This document shows, one piece after another, positions 15,886 to 23,680 of a DNA stretch of 64,000 bases. The position numbers and the translations under genes are program-made. The notes under the pieces were generated by a model, which was not told the origin of the DNA, did not search any database, and was given only the letters and a program-made list of their open reading frames with translations. The stretch covers positions 122,738 through 186,737 of the forward strand of contig NZ_LJBR01000040.1 in NCBI RefSeq assembly GCF_001282115.1, read 5' to 3'. The stretch's first letter is position 1. The number at the start of each line of letters is the position of its first letter. The stretch is from Streptomyces sp. NRRL B-24085. Lineage in GTDB: Bacteria > Actinomycetota > Actinomycetes > Streptomycetales > Streptomycetaceae.

Positions 15886-16917
15886 TCAGAAGCCGGCCAT
15901 CGTGATCTTGCCGATGGCCCGGCCCGATTCCAGGATGCGGTGGGCCTCGCGCAGGTTCTTGGCGTTGATCTTCCCGAGGTCGGTGGTGGCCGTGGTGTTC
16001 AGGATCCCGGCGTCCACCAGGCGGGCGACCTGGTCGAGGATGCGGCCCTGTTCCGCGAGGTCGGCGGTCTGGTGCAGGGACCGAGTGAACATGAGCTCCC
16101 AGTGGAAGGCGATGCTCTTGGACTTCAGCAGACCGATCTCGAGCTGATCGAAGTCGTCGATGGCGACGATGTGGCCGAAGGGCTTGACGAGGTCGGCGTA
16201 GGCAGCCAGGTTCCGATCGGTGGCCGCTGTGCTGAAGACGAAGTCGACGCCGTCCGGAGCGACCTCGCGTACCTGCGGGACGAGGGGCTCGCGGTGGTCG
16301 ACAGTGTGCGCGGCACCGAAGAGCCGGGCGAACTCGGCGGTCTCGGGCCGGGACGCGGTTCCGATCACCGTCAGGCTGGTCAGGGCGCGGGCCAGCTGGG
16401 AGACCATCGCGCCGACGCCTCCTGCGGCGGCGGTGACCAGCAGCGTGCCCGTCTGCTTGAGGGCGTCGCTGTGCAGGCCGAGGTGCTCGAACAGGCCTTC
16501 CCAGGCGGTCAGCGACGTGAGGGGCAGCGCTGCCGCCTCGGCGAAGGACAGGGAAGTCGGCTTGTGGCCGACGATCCGCTCGTCCACCACGTGGAAGAGC
16601 GAGTTGGCGCCCGGCCGGTCGACGGCTCCGGCGTAGAAGACCTCGTCGCCCACCTGGAAGGACTCGACCCCCTCACCGACGGCGACAACGGTGCCGGCCG
16701 CGTCCCAGCCCAGGACCTTGGGCTCGCCGCCCGGATCACTGCTCTGGCGGATCTTGTAGTCGACCGGGTTCACCGCAACCGCCTCGACTCGCACGAGCAG
16801 CTTGCGCGTCTTTGGCTGCGGTACCGGCAGGGTCGTGTCCACGAGGCTCTCCGGGTTCTCGACCGGGAGGTTCTTGAGGTAGGCGACGGCGGGCATGGTC
16901 TGCGGAAGCTGGCTCAT
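15886..16917 (-). CDS. Zinc-type alcohol dehydrogenase-like / NADPH:quinone oxidoreductase (MDR superfamily)
   Basis: A 343-residue MDR-superfamily oxidoreductase. The GroES-like N-terminal domain (NPVDYKIRQ, LGWDAAGTVVAVG) lacks the cysteine-rich structural zinc loop, and the Rossmann part has AAAGGVGAMVSQLAR. This fits the zinc-free quinone reductase branch (ZADH/YogA-like), which reduces quinones or enones with NADPH. It is divergent from an HxlR regulator gene, a common pairing for response to electrophiles such as quinones or diamide. That the HxlR protein controls it is inference from the shared, repeat-containing promoter region. Confidence 0.9.
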   Translation of the reverse strand: MSQLPQTMPAVAYLKNLPVENPESLVDTTLPVPQPKTRKLLVRVEAVAVNPVDYKIRQSSDPGGEPKVLGWDAAGTVVAVGEGVESFQVGDEVFYAGAVDRPGANSLFHVVDERIVGHKPTSLSFAEAAALPLTSLTAWEGLFEHLGLHSDALKQTGTLLVTAAAGGVGAMVSQLARALTSLTVIGTASRPETAEFARLFGAAHTVDHREPLVPQVREVAPDGVDFVFSTAATDRNLAAYADLVKPFGHIVAIDDFDQLEIGLLKSKSIAFHWELMFTRSLHQTADLAEQGRILDQVARLVDAGILNTTATTDLGKINAKNLREAHRILESGRAIGKITMAGF

Positions 16918-16981
16918 GAGTGTTCCTCCGGTTGGGTTGCGCGACGGACTTCCGTGCGCAACCCAACGTAGATCTCAGGAG

Positions 16982-17005
16982 GTAGTAACCCGCAAGGAGT
17001 ACTAC
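16982..17005. promoter_or_regulatory. Inverted repeat GTAGTA-N12-TACTAC in HxlR/quinone reductase divergent promoter
   Basis: GTAGTA at 16982-16987 and TACTAC at 17000-17005 pair exactly, 12 bases apart, midway in the 142-base divergent region. HxlR/YodB-type regulators bind AGTA/TACT inverted repeats, so this is a good candidate operator for the neighbouring HxlR protein. Confidence 0.6.
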
Positions 17006-17059
17006 TATCCTTTGGGAAGTGTGCTGGTGGGCAAGGTGCAGACAGAAAGGGGAGGCTCC

Positions 17060-17416
17060 ATGGTGACCCTCTGTGAGTCTCAGAGGCACGACCATCACGA
17101 CGTGTACGCCGCCCAATGCCCTTGCCGGGACGTGCTGGATCTCCTGGCAAACAAGTGGTCGGCTCTGGCCATCGGGGCGATGGAGGACGGGCCGCAGCGT
17201 TTCGGAGCCCTGCAAAAGCGCCTGGAGGGGGTGAGTCCGAAGGTGCTCACTGCAACATTGCGCCGTCTTGAGGACCGGGGCTTCGTGGAGCGGACCATCT
17301 ACCCCGCAGTGCCGCTGCACGTGGAGTACGAACTGACGGACCTCGGTCACAGCGTCGCGGAACCCTTGGCGCAGCTGCGTGGGTGGGTGGAAGACCACAT
17401 GGACGAAATCTCCTGA
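17060..17416 (+). CDS. HxlR-family transcriptional regulator
   Basis: A 118-residue winged-helix regulator. CPCRDVLDLLANKWSALAI is the HxlR hallmark, with Cys residues at about 20 and 22, and FGALQKRLEGVSPKVLTATL with LRRLEDRGFVERT forms the recognition and wing region. ATG 17060 has GGGGAGG a few bases upstream; a longer reading starting in the promoter region has no support. The conserved cysteines may sense thiol-reactive quinones or aldehydes, as in YodB and QorR. The divergent quinone oxidoreductase gene is the probable target. Confidence 0.92.
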   Translation: MVTLCESQRHDHHDVYAAQCPCRDVLDLLANKWSALAIGAMEDGPQRFGALQKRLEGVSPKVLTATLRRLEDRGFVERTIYPAVPLHVEYELTDLGHSVAEPLAQLRGWVEDHMDEIS

Positions 17417-17440
17417 CGGGCCCAGGTGCGGCCGCTCCGG

Positions 17441-17600
17441 TCAGCGATCCGGAAACTCATTGACTTCGCGGGCGAAGTCCTCCGCGTACTGGAGAGGCAG
17501 CCCTGTCCGGTACCGCTGGAGAGGCCGACCCTGTCGTCCCACAGTCGCGGGGACGCCGCGTACGCGGCGGACGCGTGGATCGCCACGTCCCGCGCGCCGT
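17441..17600 (-). pseudogene. Possible remnant of an unidentified gene (C-terminal fragments)
   Basis: The minus strand of the 379-base gap 17417-17795 carries two coding-like stretches in different frames: GARDVAIHASAAYAASPRLW then WDDRVGL, followed in another frame by QRYRTGLPLQYAEDFAREV and a natural-looking end at 17441. The register change lies near 17515-17530. I do not recognise the family. The amphipathic composition and codon bias look like real protein, so this is probably the end of a lost gene. The rest of the gap shows nothing. Confidence 0.4.
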
Positions 17601-17795
17601 GTTGACCGTCTGTCGCCCCGGGGAGGCGTCTCTCCCGAGGCATTGCGCTGTGGTTCAGCACGAGCCGAGGGGGAGACCTTGCCGGTGCGTGCGACTGGCC
17701 TGCCGGCCCCCGGGGCCGCCCTGTCGATGCTCCCTGGGGGCGCATCTCGTCATGAAACGACCGCCGGCCCTCGTGGCGAACGTCCCGGATGCCCG

Positions 17796-18677
17796 TCAGG
17801 GCTCGATGTTCTCCAGGTCCTCAAGAAGGCTGGGGTGCTTGGGCTCCCAGCCGAGCGCCTGCCGGGTGTGGGCGCTGGAGGAGGGCTGGTCGCTCGCGAA
17901 GATCTGGCCGAGGGGGCCGAAGGTCTCCGCCGGTACCGGCTCGACCGGCAGGTTCAGCCGTCGGCCGATGACTGCCGCGATGTCGCGGACCTGGTCCCCC
18001 TCGTCGGCCACGGCGTGCCAGGCGGTGCCCGCTTCGGCGTGTTCCAGGGCGAGCCGGAAGAGAACTGCCGCGTCGAGGGCGTGCACGGCCGGCCAGCGCT
18101 GGGTGCCGTCGCCCGGGTAGCCGGAGACTCCGGTTCGGCGTGCGATGCCCGTCAACAGGCCGGCGAATCCGCCGGAGCCCTGGTTGTGCACCGTGCGCGG
18201 CAGGCGTACGGCGCTGCTGCGGACCCCGCGCGAGGCGAGGCCCAGGACCGACGAGACCGCACGACCACGACCGCCGACCGGCCCCTCCGTCATCAACGGG
18301 TCGGCCTCGGTGGAGGCACGGCCGGGTACGTGCGGCGTGCCGGAGCAGGTGACGAAGGGGCGGCCGCTGCCGACGAGTTCCTCGCCGAGGGCCGCGAGGG
18401 CGGCACTCTCCTCCGCGACCGACTTGGCGAGGGCGTCGGGGCTGCTGAAGTCGTTGGCGAACGCCAGGTGGATCACCCCGTCGGCCCGGGCGGCACCGGC
18501 GCGCAAGGTGTCCAGGTCTGCGAGGGCGCCGCGGAGGGGCTCGGCCCCGGCCTTCTCTATGGCCTGGGCGGATGCGTCGGAGCGAGTCAGTGCCAGGACG
18601 GTGTGGCCGTGGTCGAGCAGTTCGGCGACGACGGCGGAACCGATCAGGCCGGTGCCGCCGGTGACGAAAACGCGCAT
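17796..18677 (-). CDS. NAD(P)-dependent epimerase/dehydratase-type oxidoreductase (atypical SDR)
   Basis: A 293-residue extended/atypical SDR. GGTGLIGSAVVAEL at residues 7-20 is the GxxGxxG nucleotide loop, GVIHLAFANDF is the NAD-contact segment and VRLPRTVHNQGSGGF lies in the substrate half. The usual Tyr-x3-Lys is not obvious, as in several members of this clade annotated as reductases. It is divergent from a TetR gene, with two tandem palindromes between them, so it is very likely the regulated target. The substrate is unknown. Confidence 0.9.
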   Translation of the reverse strand: MRVFVTGGTGLIGSAVVAELLDHGHTVLALTRSDASAQAIEKAGAEPLRGALADLDTLRAGAARADGVIHLAFANDFSSPDALAKSVAEESAALAALGEELVGSGRPFVTCSGTPHVPGRASTEADPLMTEGPVGGRGRAVSSVLGLASRGVRSSAVRLPRTVHNQGSGGFAGLLTGIARRTGVSGYPGDGTQRWPAVHALDAAVLFRLALEHAEAGTAWHAVADEGDQVRDIAAVIGRRLNLPVEPVPAETFGPLGQIFASDQPSSSAHTRQALGWEPKHPSLLEDLENIEP

Positions 18678-18694
18678 GGGAAACTCCCCCAGAA

Positions 18695-18718
18695 GTGATG
18701 GGACTCTTGTCCCATCAC
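18695..18718. promoter_or_regulatory. Perfect palindromic operator 1 (TetR)
   Basis: GTGATGGGAC and GTCCCATCAC form perfect 10-bp arms around TCTT. The core GGGACTCTTGTCCC recurs in reverse orientation in the neighbouring operator. It lies 18 bases upstream of the oxidoreductase ATG, where a bound repressor would block initiation. Confidence 0.85.
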
Positions 18719-18727
18719 TCTAGCGCA

Positions 18728-18751
18728 GTGACGGGACAAGAGTCCCGTCAC
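18728..18751. promoter_or_regulatory. Perfect palindromic operator 2 (TetR)
   Basis: GTGACGGGAC and GTCCCGTCAC form perfect 10-bp arms around AAGA, the reverse complement of the spacer of operator 1. It ends six bases before the TetR ATG, so it should mediate autorepression. The centres of the two operators are 33 bases apart, about three helical turns. Confidence 0.85.
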
Positions 18752-18756
18752 CTAGA

Positions 18757-19344
18757 ATGGCGACCATGGGCAGATGGGAACCGGGCGCACGCGAACGTCT
18801 CGTCATGGCTGCCGTCGACCTGTTCACCGAGCAGGGGTACGACGCCACGACGGTCGCGCAGATCGCCGAGCGCGCAGGAGTCACCAAGAGCACCTTCTTC
18901 CGGCACTTCCCGGACAAGCGTGAGCTGCTGGTGGCTGGACAGGAGACGCTGAGCCGGCTGCTCGTCGAGGGGATCGCCGAGGCGCCCGCTGACGCCGGCC
19001 CGCTTGAGGCGGTCGCCGCCGGTCTGGAACGTGCGTCGAGCGCGATGGGCCCCATGAGCCGCGAGCTCGCGCCTCGCCTGAAGGCGGCTGTCGCCGCCAG
19101 CACCGAGCTTCAGGAGCGTGACGCCCTCAAGAGCGTCAGCCTCGCGGCCGCGATGACGACCGCTCTCATCGCCCGCGGCGTACCCGATCCGACCGCGGCT
19201 CTGGCGGGGGAGCTGGGCGTGCTCGCCTTCAAACGGGGATACGCCCAATGGTCCGAGGGCGACCGGGACGGCAAGGACGAGCTCGCCGGGTACACCCTGG
19301 CGGCCCTGGACGAGTTGCGTGCGGCGAGCGCCTCGCTGGGCTGA
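18757..19344 (+). CDS. TetR/AcrR-family transcriptional repressor
   Basis: A 195-residue TetR protein. The helix-turn-helix spans about residues 10-55 (ARERLVMAAVDLFTEQGYDA, TVAQIAERAGVTKSTFFRHF). The C-terminal ligand domain has no recognisable specificity. ATG 18757 follows CCTAGA with no Shine-Dalgarno sequence, so translation may be leaderless or start at ATG 18766. It is divergent from the oxidoreductase gene and the pair shares tandem palindromic operators, a typical self-regulated pair. It ends convergent with the expansin gene, with a strong hairpin between. Confidence 0.93.
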   Translation: MATMGRWEPGARERLVMAAVDLFTEQGYDATTVAQIAERAGVTKSTFFRHFPDKRELLVAGQETLSRLLVEGIAEAPADAGPLEAVAAGLERASSAMGPMSRELAPRLKAAVAASTELQERDALKSVSLAAAMTTALIARGVPDPTAALAGELGVLAFKRGYAQWSEGDRDGKDELAGYTLAALDELRAASASLG

Positions 19345-19450
19345 CCGGAAACCTCAGAGCCCCGCTGGGCTTACTGGCAACCGTCCAGAACGTCATCTCG
19401 CCGAGACGCTCGTCGAGCATCTTGCCGAGTTTCGACCTCGCCACCGGCAC

Positions 19451-19480
19451 GGTGGTCGCACAGAAGTCTGTGCGACCACC
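19451..19480. terminator. Bidirectional hairpin between convergent TetR and expansin genes
   Basis: GGTGGTCGCACAG and CTGTGCGACCACC pair perfectly over 13 bp around the loop AAGT. It stands between the TetR stop (19344) and the expansin stop (19530), so it can terminate both. Confidence 0.85.
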
Positions 19481-19529
19481 TGCGCAAGACGCCGCTGCGG
19501 GACATGGGCAGTGCGGGGGTCGGCTGGGA

Positions 19530-20492
19530 TCAGTGCTGGGCGAACTGCACCCGTGTGGGCTGGACGACGTTCGCCCGCACCGCCAGTCCGCCGACGGTCA
19601 GTTGTTCGCCGTAGATGTCGGTGACTCTGATCGCCTTGCCGCAACCGTTGCCGTCGGCGGCGATGAAGTAGTTGAAGCTGGTGCGGGGCAACTGGCGCCA
19701 GCCGTTCCCGGTGCTGACCTCGAGGCGTGCGACCGGGTTGCGGTGCCCGATGACCTGGATGCCGCACCAGTAGGCGCTGGATCCGGTCTTGTACCGGATG
19801 GACATCGTGCCGATGGAGCTGGGGCTCACCAGGCTCCAAGTGATGGGCAGGCGGCCGACCTTGAGGTCGGCGAGCTTGGCGAAGGCCTGTTGGCTGAGGT
19901 CGATCTGCCCGGGTGCGCAGGGCAGAGGGCATTCGTTGGTGATCCGTACGGTGATGGACTTGCCGTTGGCCGCGCGGACGAGCACGTAGGCGCCGCAGGC
20001 GCGAGAGGTCTCGTAGTCGGTGGTGTTCATCGCCGCGATCATCATGTCCGGGCTGGGACCGAACAGACAGGCCCCGTCCCCGACACCGGCTTCATAGGCG
20101 GTCGCGACACCCTGGTACGAGGTGCCGGGCCGGATCCGCCCCGCCGACACGGACGTGGTCGACCCGCGCGAGGACGTCGGGGCGCTCTGCCGTGACGACT
20201 TCGCCGGCTTGGGGGTCACCGAGACCTTTGGCGTGGCGGAACCGCTCGCACTCGGACTTGCCGACGGGGTCGCTGTCGGGCTCGCAGACGCTGTCCCAGC
20301 GGTCCCGGCAGCCTTCGGCTGGGTGGTGACGAGGGTGGCGGCTGCGGTCGGCCCGCCGTCGCCCTTGTGGCCGGGGAGCAACGCGATGACCAGGAAGGTG
20401 AGAACACCCGCAGTGGTCAGCGCCACGGTGGCGCCCAGCACGGTTCTGCGTCTGCGCCTGCGCTGCCGTGCGATCTGCCTCGTTGTCGTCAT
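19530..20492 (-). CDS. Bacterial expansin-like cellulose-binding protein (EXLX1 type)
   Basis: A 320-residue exported protein. A basic N-terminus (RQIARQRRRRRR) and a hydrophobic helix at about 18-40 form an uncleaved anchor or signal; a Ser/Pro/Thr linker follows to about 110. The double-psi beta-barrel D1 domain (GVATAYEAGVGDGACLFG, ITVRITNECP) and a C-terminal D2/CBM63 domain (YWCGIQVIGHRNPVARLEV) match bacterial expansins. Such proteins loosen cellulose without hydrolysis. ATG 20492 has GGACAGG upstream; a longer reading has no support. It fits the cellulase island that follows. Confidence 0.88.
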   Translation of the reverse strand: MTTTRQIARQRRRRRRTVLGATVALTTAGVLTFLVIALLPGHKGDGGPTAAATLVTTQPKAAGTAGTASASPTATPSASPSASGSATPKVSVTPKPAKSSRQSAPTSSRGSTTSVSAGRIRPGTSYQGVATAYEAGVGDGACLFGPSPDMMIAAMNTTDYETSRACGAYVLVRAANGKSITVRITNECPLPCAPGQIDLSQQAFAKLADLKVGRLPITWSLVSPSSIGTMSIRYKTGSSAYWCGIQVIGHRNPVARLEVSTGNGWRQLPRTSFNYFIAADGNGCGKAIRVTDIYGEQLTVGGLAVRANVVQPTRVQFAQH

Positions 20493-20685
20493 GACCTGTC
20501 CGTTCGGGATCGAGCCGATGGTGCACTGGTCAGTGGCCGCCCACCGCGAAAAGGTTGCCGCCACTTTTCGCTTCCCGTACCGCTCGACCGGATCCGGTGG
20601 AGTCCTCGCGGGGGCACCAGAGATGGCGCGGAGGGAGAAAACGGGTTCCGTCGCGGCAGGAGGCTTGCGGGAGTGCCGCGTCTTC

Positions 20686-20916
20686 GAGCAGGGCTTCGTC
20701 ACCATGCTGATGGTCGCCCCAGTGCCTGCCGACGAGGTTTGGGCGGGCGTCTCCTCAGGGCCGTCGAGGCCGTATGCACCACCGCGAAGCTGTTCACCTC
20801 GACCGACGCCACCAACCAGCCCATGCAGGAGTTACTTCGACGCGCCGGCCGGCACCCGGCCGGTCTGCTCCACGGCCTCGACGAGGGAGAACCCGAACTC
20901 TTCTCCCTCAGGCCGA
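20686..20916 (+). pseudogene. Decayed GNAT-family N-acetyltransferase, C-terminal fragment
   Basis: Plus-strand frames read QGFVTMLMVAP and then, after a frame change near 20745, GRLLRAVEAVCTTAKLFTST followed by NQPMQELLRRAG and GLLHGLDEGEPELFSLRP. This is the end of a GNAT acetyltransferase of the type ending LFTSTN.SN.PMQELLRRAGW...GLDEGDPEL. The acetyl-CoA loop is disrupted and the N-terminus is missing. It ends at the stop of the convergent LacI gene. The other part of the 20493-20907 gap shows nothing I can name. Confidence 0.7.
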
Positions 20917-21930
20917 GTCGCGTGTCACCAGCTGCGTGCGGAGGATGACGTGGCGGTAGGCCATCGACGGCTCCTCCATGTCCTCCAGGAGCAGGCGGAT
21001 CATGGCCCGGCCCATCTCCTCCAGCGGCTGGCGCACCGTCGTCAGCCGCGGCTCGGTGTGCTGAGCCAGCGCGAAGTCGTCGAACCCGATGACGGAGACG
21101 TCCTCCGGCACACGCCGCCCCGCCGCGCGCAGCGCTTGCAGAGCCCCTGCCGCCGTGGTGTCCGACGCGGCGAGGACGCCGTCGATCTCCGGGTGCCGCT
21201 CCAGCAGTTCCGCCATGGCGCGACGCCCGCTGTCCTCGGTGAAGTCGCTCTCGGCGACCAGGGACTCGACGCTGCTCAGGCCCGCCGACGTCAGCGCGTC
21301 CTGGTAACCGCGCAGCCGACACTGGGCGGCATACAGGTCCAGGGGCCCCGTGATGGTGGCGATCGTTCTGCGGCCCCGTGACAGCAGGTGGGAGACGGCG
21401 CTGCGTGCACCGCCCACGTTGTCCGCGTCCACGTAACTGACGTACTCGTCCCCCGAGCGGCGTCCCAGCATCACGGTCGGCAACCGGGCCTCGGCGAGCA
21501 TGTCCGGCAGCCGGTCCCCCGCATGCACGGACATCAGCAGGACACCGTCGACGCGGCCGCCGCGGGCGTACTCCAGGAAGCGCTTGCGCTCGGTGTCCGA
21601 GTGGACCAGGGTCAGCATCAGCTGCATGCCGGTGTCCGCGAGCGCGTCCCCGAGCGAGCGGACGATCTCCGAGAAGAACGGCTCGGCGAACTGGCGCCAG
21701 TCGGGCTCCGTCAGCACGAGAGTGACGGCGTCGGTGCGCCGCGCGGCCAGGGAGCGGGCGGCGAGATTGGGCACGTACCCCAGTGCCTCGATGGACTGCT
21801 GGACGATGCGGCGCGTCGAGTCCTTCACGCCGGCGGCGTTGTTGATGACGCGGGAGACGGTGCCCCGCCCCACCCCGGCGTGCGCGGCCACCTCTTCCAG
21901 CGTCGGCGTGCCGGGGCGTCGCATGCCCAT
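20908..21930 (-). CDS. LacI-family transcriptional repressor (CelR/CebR-like)
   Basis: A 340-residue LacI regulator. ATG 21930 is preceded by GGGAGGTGATC, an almost perfect ribosome site; a 22-residue longer reading lacks one. The helix-turn-helix TLEEVAAHAGVGRGTVSRVI spans residues 10-29 and the hinge NLAARSLAARRTDAV follows. A periplasmic-binding-protein-like sugar domain fills the rest (VMLGRR, DNVGGARSAV, GFDDFALAQH). It is next to three cellulase genes that carry TGGGAGCGCTCCCA-type boxes, the known target of CelR of Thermobifida and CebR of Streptomyces, so cello-oligosaccharide-relieved repression is likely. No ceb transporter gene is in the window, so it may be a local paralogue. Confidence 0.9.
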   Translation of the reverse strand: MGMRRPGTPTLEEVAAHAGVGRGTVSRVINNAAGVKDSTRRIVQQSIEALGYVPNLAARSLAARRTDAVTLVLTEPDWRQFAEPFFSEIVRSLGDALADTGMQLMLTLVHSDTERKRFLEYARGGRVDGVLLMSVHAGDRLPDMLAEARLPTVMLGRRSGDEYVSYVDADNVGGARSAVSHLLSRGRRTIATITGPLDLYAAQCRLRGYQDALTSAGLSSVESLVAESDFTEDSGRRAMAELLERHPEIDGVLAASDTTAAGALQALRAAGRRVPEDVSVIGFDDFALAQHTEPRLTTVRQPLEEMGRAMIRLLLEDMEEPSMAYRHVILRTQLVTRDSA

Positions 21931-22308
21931 GATCACCTCCCGCAAGAGATCACTGATCTTACGGGCCGGACGAACGCGGCACACGGCTTCGCGCATGACC
22001 GTGCGGTGTCGGCCAACAGAGTGTCGGGTTCCGATGGTTCACGAATCATGACCCGAGGCGGGGGGCGAGGTCCAGGCTCTCCAGGATCGAAAGGTTGCGG
22101 GATTCGACGCCGTCGCCGTGCCTGTCTTCTCCTCGTCGGTGTACGGGTCGGAGCGCGAGCGGATCGGCGGGCTCGTCGGCGCCTTGCCACGGGCTCACGC
22201 TCGCGGACCCTGCCGGAGCAACGGCAAGGGCCCGCCCTGTCGCCGACAGGGCGGGCCTGGGATGGGACGGACTGACAAGGGGCGCTCTGGTGAGCTGTCC
22301 CGCGGCTG
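21931..22308. other. Intergenic region, LacI promoter and GH12 terminator
   Basis: About 378 bases hold the upstream region of the LacI gene and, at 22229-22257, the GH12 terminator. No LacI-type box, gene or gene remnant was recognised in the rest, so autoregulation through such a box is not apparent. Confidence 0.6.
22229..22257. terminator. Hairpin downstream of GH12 cellulase gene
   Basis: GGCCCGCCCTGTC and GACAGGGCGGGCC form a perfect 13-bp stem with loop GCC, about 50 bases beyond the GH12 stop on the minus strand. Confidence 0.85.
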
Positions 22309-23445
22309 TCAGACGGTGGTGCAGGATGTTCCGTTCAGGCTGAAGGCGGCCGGCTTGGCGAAGCTACCGCTGTAGGAGCCCTGGAAGCCGAAGGAGACTT
22401 GGCTGCCCGGCGCGATGGACGCGTTGTGTCCCGCGTCGGTGGCCGTCACACTTCCCGACGACGGTGAGACGCGTGCGTTCCACGCGTTGGTGATCCGTTG
22501 CCCCGACGGCAGCGTGAACGCGAGGCTCCAGCCGCTGACTTGGGAAGAGCCGGTGTTGGTCACGGTGACGTCGGCGGTGAAGCCGTCCTGCCACACGCTG
22601 GTGCCGTAGGTCACCTTGCAGGCGGAGGGGCCGCTCGGGGTGCCGGGGCCGCCAGGGGTGCTCCCGCCGAGGTTCACGCTGGAGGAGAACGAGTTCACGG
22701 CCAGGCCCGTGCCGTTCTGCCACGGCTCGAAGCCTGCCTGAATGCTCGTCAGATACCAGTCGTCCTGGGCGAGTCCGCGGGAGACGGTCTGCCGGACGAA
22801 GTCCATGACGTCGAAGTTCCAGCTGTCGATCGCCGACGGCGCGACGAAGGACAGGACGTCGTTGCCGCCGTTGTTGCCGGACCACACCTGCCACTGGCGT
22901 CCGCCCACCGTGGCGGAACCGACGGGCGAACCCACCGGCTGCACGGACCCCACACGGTTGAACCAGATCATGATCTCGGTCCGGTTCACGCCGTCGGTGC
23001 GCGGGGTCGGGTCCAGCCAGATGTCGTAGGCGGCATCGTAGGCCGCACCGCTCACGTAGCTGAAGGAGATACCCGTGGGCGCGCTCGATATGGAGTTGAG
23101 CCGGGCCGGGAGGTTCGTCCCGGGGGAGCAGTTGGTGTAGTGGCAGCCGTTGTACACGGACGGGTACGACTTCGGGGCCCCGTTCGTCGGAACCGAGCCG
23201 TCTGCCTGGGTGACCCTGAAGCCCGAGTCCGTGACGGAGATGCACTGGGTGGCACTGGTGCCCCAGCGGTTGTTCTGCACGACGTAACGGCCCTGGATCG
23301 TGGTGCTGCCGAACGCCTCGCAGATCGTCGTGTCGGCCTGGGAGGCCGTAGCGCCGGTCAGGAGCGCGGCCAGGGCGACGAGCGTGGTCAGCAACGCTCC
23401 GCAGAGCGCGCGCATCCTGCGGACCTGGGGGTGTGAGGGGTGCAT
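22309..23445 (-). CDS. Secreted GH12 endo-beta-1,4-glucanase with C-terminal CBM2
   Basis: A 378-residue secreted cellulase. ATG 23445 has GCGGAGGA upstream. The signal peptide covers about 1-37 (ending SQADT). The GH12 domain runs to about 265; the nucleophile Glu lies in RTEIMIWFNRVG and the acid/base Glu in AGFEPWQNGTGL, both in conserved positions. A short Gly/Pro linker leads to a CBM2 of about 100 residues (CKVTYGTSVWQDGFTADVTV ... NGTSC) with the family's Cys pair and Trp residues. It resembles Streptomyces CelB-type enzymes. A TTGGGAGCGCTCCCAA box 48 bases upstream points to CelR/CebR-type repression. Confidence 0.93.
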   Translation of the reverse strand: MHPSHPQVRRMRALCGALLTTLVALAALLTGATASQADTTICEAFGSTTIQGRYVVQNNRWGTSATQCISVTDSGFRVTQADGSVPTNGAPKSYPSVYNGCHYTNCSPGTNLPARLNSISSAPTGISFSYVSGAAYDAAYDIWLDPTPRTDGVNRTEIMIWFNRVGSVQPVGSPVGSATVGGRQWQVWSGNNGGNDVLSFVAPSAIDSWNFDVMDFVRQTVSRGLAQDDWYLTSIQAGFEPWQNGTGLAVNSFSSSVNLGGSTPGGPGTPSGPSACKVTYGTSVWQDGFTADVTVTNTGSSQVSGWSLAFTLPSGQRITNAWNARVSPSSGSVTATDAGHNASIAPGSQVSFGFQGSYSGSFAKPAAFSLNGTSCTTV

Positions 23446-23492
23446 GCGGGTCCTCCGCGAGGGATGTGGGGGGCGAGGGCTTCTACCTGGGA

Positions 23493-23508
23493 TTGGGAGC
23501 GCTCCCAA
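23493..23508. promoter_or_regulatory. CelR/CebR-type box upstream of GH12 gene
   Basis: TTGGGAGCGCTCCCAA is a perfect 16-bp palindrome containing the consensus TGGGAGCGCTCCCA bound by LacI-family cellulase regulators. It lies 48 bases upstream of the GH12 ATG. Confidence 0.9.
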
Positions 23509-23592
23509 AAAGCGGGCTCGCTGGGATTGTGAGAGAAGATCATGTTCCTGACAAGGAGGGCGGCTCAGGTTCGAGAGTCTGTGGATCCGGAT

Positions 23593-23628
23593 GCCGGGCG
23601 GCCCCCAAGGGGGCGGAGGCCGCCCGGC
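23593..23628. terminator. Hairpin downstream of GH48 cellulase gene
   Basis: GCCGGGCGGCC and GGCCGCCCGGC form a perfect 11-bp stem around a 14-base loop that can itself pair. It separates the GH48 gene from the GH12 promoter. Confidence 0.8.
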
Positions 23629-23680
23629 TGGTGACCCCGTCGTCGGGTGACGGGATCGCGCACGCGGTCTCAGCGGGGGG

